NCBI GenBank assembly: GCA_028278425.1
Contig: JANQEJ010000313.1
Coordinates: 1-35,709, forward strand
Direction of reading: 5' to 3'
Origin: Planctomycetota bacterium
GTDB taxonomy: Bacteria; Planctomycetota; UBA1135; GCA-002686595
DNA length: 35,709 nt
Position numbers and translations under genes: made by a program. This document shows positions 1-7,492 of this stretch, piece by piece. How positions within the stretch are numbered: position 1 is the first letter of the stretch; the number at the start of each line of letters is the position of its first letter. The notes beneath the pieces were generated by a model, which did no database searches, was not told the origin of the DNA, and saw only the letters and a program-made list of their open reading frames with translations.

Positions 1-354
1 GCGCGCGCCGCCGGTCGCGAGCCAGCCGTCCGCGTCCGGAGTGGCGCCGGGCGCGCCGCCGCCGGCCGCCCACCAGAGCGCGAGCGGCTCGAGCTCCGCC
101 CGGCGCTCCTCCGGAACGCCCGAGCCCGCGAGCACCTCGCCGGCGAAGGCGCGTCGATCGAGCGCCAGGCGTCCGTCGCCGTCCCCCGCGCGATGGACGC
201 AGCGCCCGAGCGCGTCGAGATGACCGCCCAGTCGCCACGGAGCGAGCGCGACGTCCCCGCCGCCTTGGCCCCGGACCTCCAGCGGGCGGCCGAACCCGCG
301 GAAGTCGACCCGAAAGCGAGCACCGTCCACCTCGACGGTGCGCGGTTCGTTCAT
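1..354 (-). CDS. Hypothetical protein downstream of tail tube gene (partial, C-terminus missing)
   Basis: An open frame begins with ATG at 352-354 and runs off the left edge, giving 118 residues that start MNEPRTVEVDGARFRVDF. It starts four bases after the tail tube stop codon. The end of the tube gene supplies a GAGGAG ribosome binding site seven bases before the ATG, so the two genes are very likely co-transcribed. I do not recognise the family. The visible part has no signal peptide and no membrane segment and is rich in Trp, Gly and Ala, with the phrase PLALWWAAGG near the edge. Its position behind sheath and tube in a contractile tail locus suggests a tail assembly or baseplate-associated protein. 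That role is inferred from position only. Confidence 0.6.
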   Translation of the reverse strand, partial: MNEPRTVEVDGARFRVDFRGFGRPLEVRGQGGGDVALAPWRLGGHLDALGRCVHRAGDGDGRLALDRRAFAGEVLAGSGVPEERRAELEPLALWWAAGGGAPGATPDADGWLATGGAR

Positions 355-358
355 GGAG

Positions 359-754
359 CTACTCCTCGCGGACGCGCGTTGCGGTGAAGGAGTAGGTGGT
401 CGCGGCCGGCGCGCTCGCGTCGAGTCCGAAGCTCTTGCCCTCGACGAAGCAGTCGTCGAAGGAGACGGTGCGCACCGACTCGGTCTCCATCCCGTATTCC
501 TTCTTCAGGTTCGCGACGATCTGGAACTTCTGCTTCTGGTGAAGCAGCTCGTCGAGCTTGTCGGAGGACGAGCGCAGAACCATCTCGCCCTGCACGGTGC
601 GGAGGCCGAAGCTCACGTCGATGCGTTCGTCGCTTCCGATCGCCCGGATGTCCTCGCGCTCGGTGACGACGCGGAACGTCAGGCTCTGGAGTCCCTCGAC
701 GGGGTCGCCGTCGACCAGAACGCTGCTACGGTTGGCCGAGAAGACGGTCGGCAT
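359..754 (-). CDS. Phage tail tube-like protein of a contractile injection system
   Basis: This is a 131-residue protein beginning MPTVFSANRSSVLVDGD. It lies 15 bases downstream of the sheath gene and has a near-perfect AGGAGGAAG ribosome binding site in that gap. The size, the strongly beta-type sequence (VDGDPVEGLQSLTFRVV and the later TTYSFTATRV strand) and the position directly after a sheath gene fit the inner tube protein (gp19/Hcp-like fold) of contractile tails. In such systems the tube stacks as hexamers inside the sheath and is driven through the target membrane on contraction. Family assignment rests on context plus general character, as there is no catalytic motif to check. It could equally belong to a prophage or tailocin. 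Confidence 0.7.
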   Translation of the reverse strand: MPTVFSANRSSVLVDGDPVEGLQSLTFRVVTEREDIRAIGSDERIDVSFGLRTVQGEMVLRSSSDKLDELLHQKQKFQIVANLKKEYGMETESVRTVSFDDCFVEGKSFGLDASAPAATTYSFTATRVREE

Positions 755-769
755 GGGTCAGCTTCCTCC

Positions 770-2437
770 TCAGACCTGCACCAGGATGGTGGCGTAGATG
801 TAATCGATGGCGCGCACGGGCCGGACGGCGACGTCCACCCGGACGATTCCCTTGGCGAAGTCCGCCTGGGACGAATAGACGTCGAGCTTGAACGAGGGAT
901 CGGTCCCGTCCGTCGACGGCACGATCGCTCCGTCCTTCTCCATCTGCAGCAGGAACTCCGCCAGCTTCTGCTTGAGCGCCGCGCGGCCGTCCGCGCTGTT
1001 CAACTGTCCGATGAAGAGCTCGCCGATCATCTTCACGCCGCGCACCGCGCGGTCCGCCACGCGGCGGACGCTGATCTGGTCTCCGTCGGTGGTCAGCCCG
1101 CGCAGGACGATCATGCCCCGCCCGCGCTCGACGACGACGGGCACGACGTTGCTCTTGAGCAGCGCGCGCTGGTCCTCGATCCCCCACGCGGTGGCGAGAG
1201 CGCCGAGGCCGCTGATCGTCTTGAACGTCGGCGAGTGGTAATAGGGCAGGCTCCCGATCAGCCCCGCCACCGCGCCGGCGGTTCCGTGCGGCGAGACGAG
1301 CACGAAGCGATCGGACACGAGCCCGGTGGCGAGCTCCCCCTGCGCGCGCGGCGCGAGGTCGGGCGGCACCTGACCGAAGCCGACGCGCCCCTTGCTGTCC
1401 GCGCTCATCTTCTTGCAGTGGGCGATGATCGCGGAGTGGATCTTGACCAGGTCCGCTTCGGCCACCGCGGCCGGCACGGAGGCGAGCACCATGTCGACGT
1501 CCGCCTCGTTCACCAGGCGCGAGAGCGCGCGGCCGAAGGCCGACGCGCTGGGATCCGCGCCGCCGGCGAGCGTCACGGTTCCTTCGCGCGGCCAAACCTG
1601 TTCGGCCTTGACCGCGATCCCCTCGACCTCGCCGAACGCGGCGATGACATCGCCGGCGGACTCCAGGCCGTCGCGCACGAGCAGGTCGGAATAAGGGCTG
1701 TTCGGGTTCGGGCCCTGCACCTCGACGCGGAGCGCGATCAGCCCGCTGCCGGCGTCCTCGCTCAGCGAGATCTTGAAGCGCGGCGAGCCCTCGCCGTGGA
1801 CGATCGCGACCGTCGCCGCGTCCCCGGTCACGATGGTGAGCTCTTCTGCCTCCTCGTCGCCGAAGGTCTCCCGGTTGTAGGTGCTGATGACCGGCTTCTT
1901 GGCGATGCCGTCGACCTTCAGCGTGCCCGAGCTCTCCGCGAGCGCCTGCCCGACGAAGTTGGCGGTGCCGGGAACGAGACCGAGGTCGCGGTGCGTCTCC
2001 CACTCCCCCGTCGCGGGGTTCTGGACCTTGAGATCGAAGGAGCGGATCTCGCCGTCCTTCGCGCGGTGCGCGATCTGCACCTCGGCGTCGTTCGCCCACG
2101 TGCCGCCGGAGCGCGCGACGAGCTCGAAGAGATCGCCGGTGGAGCCCTCGGCGGCCTTGGCGACCGTGGCGCGCGCCGCGGCCGCGGCGCCCGCGGCCAC
2201 GGGGGAAACCACGAGCTCGAACACGCCGTTCTGCAGGGCCTGCTTGGCCTCGGGCATGCTGTAGGCGCTGCCCGGACCGAAGACTTCCACGAAGCGCGAC
2301 CACGACGCCGCGCGTTCGACGGCGCCCGTGTCGTTCTCCGTGACGCCGGTGACCCCGAGAACGCCGGACGGCGCGAGCTGCGGCGGGACAACCTCCTTAA
2401 CAACGGTGACTTGAACACCGGGAATGATGCGAGTCAT
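770..2437 (-). CDS. Contractile tail sheath protein
   Basis: This is a 555-residue protein starting MTRIIPGVQVTVVKEVVPP. The ATG at 2435-2437 is preceded by AAGAGGAGGAC, a strong ribosome binding site. The N-terminus (I-P-G-V-x-V) and early phrase SGVLGVTGVTENDTG resemble contractile sheath proteins. The middle carries the long insertion typical of sheath domains. The C-terminus (FKLDVYSSQADFAKGIVRV to IDYIYATILVQV) matches the family's C-terminal handshake domain, where the last strand inserts into the neighbouring subunit. The sheath polymerises around the tube and contracts to drive it outwards. It is the first gene of the leftward operon and has its own promoter at 2501-2528. The class of system (extracellular injection system, tailocin, prophage or type VI-like) cannot be decided because the rest lies outside the window. 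Confidence 0.85.
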   Translation of the reverse strand: MTRIIPGVQVTVVKEVVPPQLAPSGVLGVTGVTENDTGAVERAASWSRFVEVFGPGSAYSMPEAKQALQNGVFELVVSPVAAGAAAAARATVAKAAEGSTGDLFELVARSGGTWANDAEVQIAHRAKDGEIRSFDLKVQNPATGEWETHRDLGLVPGTANFVGQALAESSGTLKVDGIAKKPVISTYNRETFGDEEAEELTIVTGDAATVAIVHGEGSPRFKISLSEDAGSGLIALRVEVQGPNPNSPYSDLLVRDGLESAGDVIAAFGEVEGIAVKAEQVWPREGTVTLAGGADPSASAFGRALSRLVNEADVDMVLASVPAAVAEADLVKIHSAIIAHCKKMSADSKGRVGFGQVPPDLAPRAQGELATGLVSDRFVLVSPHGTAGAVAGLIGSLPYYHSPTFKTISGLGALATAWGIEDQRALLKSNVVPVVVERGRGMIVLRGLTTDGDQISVRRVADRAVRGVKMIGELFIGQLNSADGRAALKQKLAEFLLQMEKDGAIVPSTDGTDPSFKLDVYSSQADFAKGIVRVDVAVRPVRAIDYIYATILVQV

Positions 2438-2500
2438 GTCCTCCTCTTGAGCGCAAGGAACCGATCGGCCTCAAACACGGCTGGCTGCGCCAACGCGCCC

Positions 2501-2528
2501 ACCATAATGCAGTTCGTTCCGAAGTCAA
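2501..2528 (-). promoter_or_regulatory. Sigma-70-type promoter for the sheath/tube operon
   Basis: Read on the minus strand there is TTGACT (2523-2528) followed after 16 bases by TATGGT (2501-2506). These match the consensus -35 and -10 hexamers at 5/6 and 4/6. The predicted start of transcription, near 2494, leaves a leader of about 57 bases before the sheath ATG. It is one of the clearest promoters in the window. Confidence 0.6.
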
Positions 2529-2720
2529 TGCGCGCAAGCGTCGCGCGGAGCCCCGCGCGCGGCGAGCTCCGCGTTCGCCGAACGGCGCAACTGCGCGGTC
2601 GGCATCGGTTTGTGAGAATCGGCGCGAGCACGCGCGCGCTTCGATCCGGGCGTTGCACACGGTCTCATTCCCGGACGAAAGAACGAGCCGCTCGAGCCTC
2701 CTTCTCACGACGGCGGCGCC

Positions 2721-2749
2721 TCGACGCGGCTTCTACCCGCGGGTACGAT
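2721..2749 (+). promoter_or_regulatory. Candidate promoter for the KAP NTPase operon
   Basis: TCGACG (2721-2726) and TACGAT (2744-2749) are separated by 17 bases. Each matches four of six consensus positions. Transcription would begin near 2756, about 39 bases before the GTG start of the first gene. With the leftward promoter at 2501-2528, this makes the 2449-2794 gap a divergent control region. The match is moderate, and GC-rich DNA gives chance hits. Confidence 0.4.
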
Positions 2750-2794
2750 GCGCCTCGTAGCGCCGGGCCGAGCCCGGGAGGAAAGGGGGAGTTG

Positions 2795-3358
2795 GTGAGA
2801 CGTCATCGGGCCGCCGTCCTGGGCTTGATCCTGTTCGCGTGGCTGGCGTGCGCGAGTCCGCTGTTCGCGCGCGTCGTCGCCGGCGCCGAGCACTTCGGCG
2901 AACCGAGTCAGCAGGACACCGGCGAGCCGGAGCCCGAAGAGCCGCCGGGCGAGCTCGATTCGAACCAGGACGAGGACGCGTCGGGGGAAGGGTCGACGTC
3001 GAAGCCGCCCGCGGAGACCCCGCCGGACGGGGACCGGGAAGAGGGCGCACCCAAGCAGACGGACGGGGAACAAGGGGCCGCCGGGCGAGACGCCCCGAAC
3101 TGGGACGAGTTGGTTCCCCTCATCGTTCGGTCCATCCTTGCGATCGCGTTCTTCCTCCTCTTCCTGTTCTTCCTCAAGTGCTTCTTCGACGAAGCCAGAG
3201 AGAGCAAGACTCTCGCCTACACCTCCCACTGGGGCGGGTTCGGGGGCGGCACGAACGGGTGGGAGGTCTCCAAGGCGCTCGTCTACCTGATCGCCGCGGC
3301 GCTCTTCGGCCTGCTGGCGTCCGCCTTGGTCGTGGCCCCGTCGGTCGGAGCGGACTAG
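2795..3358 (+). CDS. Exported/membrane protein with acidic linker, first gene of KAP operon
   Basis: I place the start at the GTG at 2795 because GGAGG (2777-2781) and a purine-rich stretch precede it; the TTG at 2792 is an alternative. The 187-residue product begins MRRHRAAVLGLILFAWLACA, a signal peptide or N-terminal anchor. Residues about 35-100 form a linker dominated by Glu, Asp, Gly and Pro. Hydrophobic helices follow at about 107-129 and 161-181, the first ending in a Phe-rich stretch. The short gap (13 bases) to the KAP NTPase gene indicates co-transcription. I do not recognise the family. A membrane partner that connects the NTPase to the outside of the membrane is a reasonable inference, not shown. 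The much longer upstream open frame is a GC-rich artefact antisense to the sheath gene. Confidence 0.65.
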   Translation: MRRHRAAVLGLILFAWLACASPLFARVVAGAEHFGEPSQQDTGEPEPEEPPGELDSNQDEDASGEGSTSKPPAETPPDGDREEGAPKQTDGEQGAAGRDAPNWDELVPLIVRSILAIAFFLLFLFFLKCFFDEARESKTLAYTSHWGGFGGGTNGWEVSKALVYLIAAALFGLLASALVVAPSVGAD

Positions 3359-3371
3359 GGGGCGCGAGCGG

Positions 3372-6050
3372 ATGCCCATCCAAGTCGAGGAGTTCACCGA
3401 GCCCCTGACGCGCGCGGCCATCGATCAGCAGAAGGAGCTGGTCCTCATCCGGCCGCGCTCCTACCAGCTCTTTCTCGACTCGGCCCGCGCCTACTGCGAG
3501 GGGAGCATCGGGGGAAAGTCCTTTCTCGTCTCCGGGCACCGCGGCTCGGGCAAGACCACGCTGGTGCACGGAGCGTTTCACGAGCTGCGCGAGGAGCGCC
3601 TGGACCGCGAGGAGGAGCTGCCGATCCTCGTCCCGCTCCACGGCCCCGACATTCTGCTCAGCGAGGAAAGGAGCCTGCACGACCCGAGGACGCCGGACCC
3701 CCGCGCCGCCGGGAAGAACGTCTACGTCCAGGGGGCGCTCGAGCAGATCGTGCTCGCGCTGTACCAGGCGCTCGTCAAGGAGGTGACGGAGCGCTATCGC
3801 GTGAGAGCCCTTGAGGAGGCGGGCCGCGACGCTCCGGAGCGCTCCGCCGAGCTCGAGCTGGAGCTCCTGGACTACGTCAGCCCGGCCCGCCTGCGCGACT
3901 TCTGGAAGCGGGCCGGTCTTCTCGAAGCGGGCCTCTTGCAGCACTCCGACCCGCCGGCGGATCAGGCGTGGCTCGAGCTGTTGGCGCTCTCGCACGCCGC
4001 CGAGATGTACCAGCGAATCTCCGGTTCGCTCACGCAGACGCACAAGAACGAAGAGCAGGCCACGCACACGCGCGAGGTCCAGACCGGCGGCAAGGAAGCC
4101 CAGGCGACGCCGGCCATCCCCGCCGTGCTCACCGGCCTCCTCGCGGGCGCCGGGGTCACGGCCGGAGGCGCGACGGCCTTCCCGGCGGTGGCGTCGGGAC
4201 TCGTCGCCTCGCTCGGCGCGCTGACGGTCTTCAAGCTCTCGAGCAAGCGCTCGCGGCACCAGGCGGCCGGTCGCTCGCTCAACTTCGAACGCGACTTCTC
4301 GGTGCAGACGCTCGACCGCGAGCTGCCGCTGCTCATCGAGCAGATCAAGCGGGCCGGGCTCCACCCGATCTTCGTCGTGGACGAGCTCGACAAGGCGGAG
4401 AAGCCCTCGGAGTCCATCCGCGAGCTCGTCAAGCACCTGAAGAAGCTCGTGGCCGAACAGGCGTTCTTCTGCTTCCTCACCGACCGCAGCTACTTCGAGG
4501 AACTTGAGACCAAGAAGCGCACGGGCGCCTACCCGATCGAGCACACCTTCTTCACGCACCCGCTCTTCATCGCGTTCGGTCCCGACGACATCCATCGGTA
4601 CCTTTCGAAAGTGCTGGCGCTCGTGTCGGACCGGACCGAGGCGCAGGGGCCTCCACCCGGCGAGGCCGGGGAGGACGCCCATGGCTACGGAGCCGCCGAG
4701 GTCGAGTCCCAGGAGCAGGCGGAACACGACGAACGGGAGTCCCGCGACGGGAGCGACACGGAGCTCGACTACATAGCCCTCCCCTACATCCTCCTCCACC
4801 AGGCCCGGATGCACTCGCGCGACATCCGCGCCCGGCTCTCGATGCTCACGGGCAGCGAAGGCTTCATCGACCTGCCGCCGGGCCAGTTGTCCACCGCCAC
4901 GGCCAACAAGCTCGATCTCCTGCTCCAGGTCGCGATCGAGATGACGTTCAGCTCGGCCGAGCTCCAGGACGCGATCGAGCGGCGTCCCGCGTTCCTCCAG
5001 CTCGCTCTCGACGCGTTGCTCTATCCGACGAGGATGTGGGAGAGCGGGGAAACCGTGCTGGACCTCGGTCCGGAAGCGGCCGGCGGGTTCGAGGAGTACC
5101 TCGAACGACGGATGATCGGCGATGGTTCCTCGAAGAAGGCAACGTCGAAGGACGAGGATGCGGCGGAGAGCCCGGCCGCGGATTCGTCGGAGCTCGAGCG
5201 CCCGAGCATCGGCGAGCCGGACCGCGACTTCCTGTTCGGGTACGCACGGGAGGTCGCCGTCCTCCTCTCCGACCCCTTCGAGCTCCTGAGCCGCTTTGCG
5301 ACGTGGCGGGAAAGGAAAGTCGAGCTGGCGCGCCTTCGGGAGGAAGACGATCCCGGCCCCGACCTGACCCGCATTCTGTACCTGCTCCCGTCGCTGCACG
5401 TGCGCGGTTTGCTGCTGCGACGCATTCCGGCGGTCGAACGCGTGTACACGTGGCGCTTCACGCCCTCGGGCTTCCCGGTGGCGGCGGAGCGCGGCCGCGC
5501 CCCGAGCGCGCACCTGCTCGATCTTCAGCTCCAGATCGCCGCGAAGATCGTCTTCGTCCGGCATACCGCGGGCCCGGAGGGGATCGTCCACCCGCGGGCG
5601 ATCGAGCTCTTGGAAGTGGCGCTCGACTACGTCGAGTACCTCTGGCGAGCGAAGCGGTCGCAGATCGACCTGCGCGCGATCGGCGAAGACGCCGAGGACG
5701 CCGAGGCGTTCTACGCCTACCTGCGGCGGCGCGACGACGACGTGGATTCGTCCATCGCCGGCAGGTGCCTGGACGCCGTGCGCGAGATGGCCGGGCTGCT
5801 CGCGGATCCCGAGGCACTCGACAAAGCAACCGACGAGTTGGACAAGGAGCTCTACGCGCCGATGGAGCTGACGCTGCGGCCCCCGGGAGGCCACCGCGCG
5901 TTCTTGACCGCGACCGATGAAGCCGTCTACCGCTTCAACTTCGACCCTACGGACCGCTCCCTTTTCGCTGAACAAGAAGAGGAGCCGTCCTGGGAGGCGG
6001 CCACCCGCCTGATCACGAGCTTCCGCGACTTCCTGGAGAACTATGGCTAG
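3372..6050 (+). CDS. KAP-family P-loop NTPase with membrane insert
   Basis: This is an 892-residue protein. A Walker A motif GHRGSGKT sits at residues 55-62. The Walker B strand IFVVDELDK has its acidic pair at D337-E338, followed by FFCFLTDRSYFEE, a sensor-1-like strand. Between Walker A and B a hydrophobic, Gly/Ala-rich stretch at about 245-290 looks like two membrane helices. An insert of membrane helices inside the P-loop domain is the defining trait of KAP NTPases (named after Kidins220/ARMS and PifA). PifA excludes phage T7, and several bacterial KAP proteins occur in defence contexts. The second half (about 430-890) is helical and charged with no domain I know. It starts 13 bases after the upstream gene and overlaps the next gene by eight bases, so all three should be made together. 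The function is unknown; defence, or a link to the neighbouring contractile system, are inferences. Confidence 0.75.
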   Translation: MPIQVEEFTEPLTRAAIDQQKELVLIRPRSYQLFLDSARAYCEGSIGGKSFLVSGHRGSGKTTLVHGAFHELREERLDREEELPILVPLHGPDILLSEERSLHDPRTPDPRAAGKNVYVQGALEQIVLALYQALVKEVTERYRVRALEEAGRDAPERSAELELELLDYVSPARLRDFWKRAGLLEAGLLQHSDPPADQAWLELLALSHAAEMYQRISGSLTQTHKNEEQATHTREVQTGGKEAQATPAIPAVLTGLLAGAGVTAGGATAFPAVASGLVASLGALTVFKLSSKRSRHQAAGRSLNFERDFSVQTLDRELPLLIEQIKRAGLHPIFVVDELDKAEKPSESIRELVKHLKKLVAEQAFFCFLTDRSYFEELETKKRTGAYPIEHTFFTHPLFIAFGPDDIHRYLSKVLALVSDRTEAQGPPPGEAGEDAHGYGAAEVESQEQAEHDERESRDGSDTELDYIALPYILLHQARMHSRDIRARLSMLTGSEGFIDLPPGQLSTATANKLDLLLQVAIEMTFSSAELQDAIERRPAFLQLALDALLYPTRMWESGETVLDLGPEAAGGFEEYLERRMIGDGSSKKATSKDEDAAESPAADSSELERPSIGEPDRDFLFGYAREVAVLLSDPFELLSRFATWRERKVELARLREEDDPGPDLTRILYLLPSLHVRGLLLRRIPAVERVYTWRFTPSGFPVAAERGRAPSAHLLDLQLQIAAKIVFVRHTAGPEGIVHPRAIELLEVALDYVEYLWRAKRSQIDLRAIGEDAEDAEAFYAYLRRRDDDVDSSIAGRCLDAVREMAGLLADPEALDKATDELDKELYAPMELTLRPPGGHRAFLTATDEAVYRFNFDPTDRSLFAEQEEEPSWEAATRLITSFRDFLENYG

Positions 6051-7284
6051 AGAAGCCCGATCGAGCGGACTCGACCTCGGTCGCATCGTGACCGGGCTCA
6101 ACTACGTCGAGACGACCTACGCCTGGGGCGAGATCGAGCGCGCGATCCAGCGGCTGGACGAGGACAGCTACGAGAGCGAGGAAAAGAAGGCGGACGACGC
6201 CTACACCGTCCAGGGTTTCGCGGACATCCTCCAGAGACGCGGGAACTTCCTGGCGAAGGCCCTGCTCTGCGCGGAAGCGATCAGCTTCGCCGACCGCGGC
6301 GCGAACCGCAGCGCGGCCGTGGAACGCGGCCTCCAGGCGATCAGCAAGCTCAACGGGTTCGACGCGCTCGACGCGCCGCGGAAGGAAGCGATCATCGACG
6401 ATCTGCTCAAGCGGGTGAAGGAGCGGTTTCCGGCGTTGGAGGAGCGGACGTCGCGGGTCCGCGGGTTGGAGCTCCTCCCCGGGGAGCTCGCCGCGTGGGA
6501 GGACGTTCTCGACGTGGAGAGAACGGGGCTGGAGATCCCCGAAAAGCGCTTGAAGGAGGATTGCGTGCAGGCCTGGTCGCAACGCAGGAGCCAGATCGAG
6601 AGCTTTCTCGCCGGGGAACCGACCGACCCCGCGCGGGCGACGCTTGAGGAGCATCTCTGCTTCGTCGCGAACCGCCTGCCCTCCTCGCTCGTCGATCGGA
6701 ACCTCGAGAACATGACGCTGAGGGCGTGGTCCGAGGTCCTGGTCCAGATCCTCATCGAAGAACCCGTTGGGCACGCCCCGACGTGGGCTCGGGCCGCCGC
6801 GCTCGCGGCGCTCAACCTGGGACGAGATCTTCCCATGGAACAGCTCGTCCGCCGGATCGAGCTCGCGGAACCTCCGCCGAGCGCGAAAACGGGCGTGACC
6901 GCGTGGCTACTCGTCGGACCCAAGCCGCTGAACGACGCGTGGAAGCCCTCGCGACGCCACGGAGCGATCGTCCTCAAAGACGAGAGAACGGCGATGGAGC
7001 TCGTGAAGAGCCTCGCCTCCGGGGGGAGATGGCGAGAGCTGCAGGAGTGGCTCGCGCCCGACGTACTCGTGGCCGAGGTCGACTTGCGCTCGTTGGAAAA
7101 CCAAGTGACTTCCGCGGAAGTGGTCGGCGCGCAGATTGCGTCTTCCTTCGAGCAATTCGGGCCCACCGCCGTCGTGCTCGCGTCGAGCGTGCGCCTCGAC
7201 CGCTCCGTCAAGCACCGCGCCATCGTGAAGCCAAGAGACCTGGACGACCTGCTGGATCGAGCGAGCGGATCGTCCTCCGCCTAG
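6043..7284 (+). CDS. Hypothetical protein, third gene of KAP operon
   Basis: This 413-residue protein starts at an ATG that overlaps the end of the KAP NTPase gene (ATGGCTAG holds the start and the preceding stop), implying translational coupling. It has no signal peptide or membrane helix and should be cytoplasmic. The first 270 residues are mostly helical and charged. The last 130 or so (from about GVTAWLLVGPKPLNDAW) contain alternating strands and helices such as HGAIVLKDERTAMELV and FGPTAVVLASSV. I see no catalytic motif and recognise no family. Coupling to a membrane NTPase suggests a dedicated partner, perhaps a sensor, adaptor or effector. That is inferred from gene order alone. Confidence 0.7.
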   Translation: MAREARSSGLDLGRIVTGLNYVETTYAWGEIERAIQRLDEDSYESEEKKADDAYTVQGFADILQRRGNFLAKALLCAEAISFADRGANRSAAVERGLQAISKLNGFDALDAPRKEAIIDDLLKRVKERFPALEERTSRVRGLELLPGELAAWEDVLDVERTGLEIPEKRLKEDCVQAWSQRRSQIESFLAGEPTDPARATLEEHLCFVANRLPSSLVDRNLENMTLRAWSEVLVQILIEEPVGHAPTWARAAALAALNLGRDLPMEQLVRRIELAEPPPSAKTGVTAWLLVGPKPLNDAWKPSRRHGAIVLKDERTAMELVKSLASGGRWRELQEWLAPDVLVAEVDLRSLENQVTSAEVVGAQIASSFEQFGPTAVVLASSVRLDRSVKHRAIVKPRDLDDLLDRASGSSSA

Positions 7285-7399
7285 CGCCGGCCTCGCCCCT
7301 CTTTGCACCCGTGGCTTGAAACTTCGTGGTCGGCGCGGAGCGTCTCGAAGGGCGCGCTAACGGTTTCCCCACACCCTTTGATTCCCCGCGGGTCGACCG

Positions 7400-7438
7400 G
7401 CCGCGATCGCGGCGTTGGTTTACACTGAGCGCGCTCAG
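7400..7438. promoter_or_regulatory. Two perfect palindromes upstream of hydrolase gene (candidate operators/promoter)
   Basis: GCCGCGATCGCGGC (7400-7413) and CTGAGCGCGCTCAG (7425-7438) are each perfect 14-base palindromes with centres 25 bases apart. A TACACT (7421-7426) could serve as a -10 element, placing the transcription start inside the second palindrome, where a bound repressor would block initiation. I see no good -35. Some palindromes are expected by chance in GC-rich DNA, so this is tentative. Confidence 0.35.
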
Positions 7439-7492
7439 CCCGGACGGCTCGCGTGCGGGCGGGTGCTTTAACAATTGGAAGGAGTTGAACAG

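Noticed and set aside
338..3358. A 1006-codon plus-strand open frame covering the sheath locus and the first KAP-operon gene
   Set aside because: Most of it is antisense to the sheath and tube genes, is Arg/Ala/Asp-rich and has no family signature. Only the part from 2795 has a ribosome binding site and signal peptide.
3174..6101. A 975-codon minus-strand open frame opposite the KAP NTPase
   Set aside because: Long antisense frames are common in GC-rich genes. The sense strand has Walker motifs and coupled neighbours.
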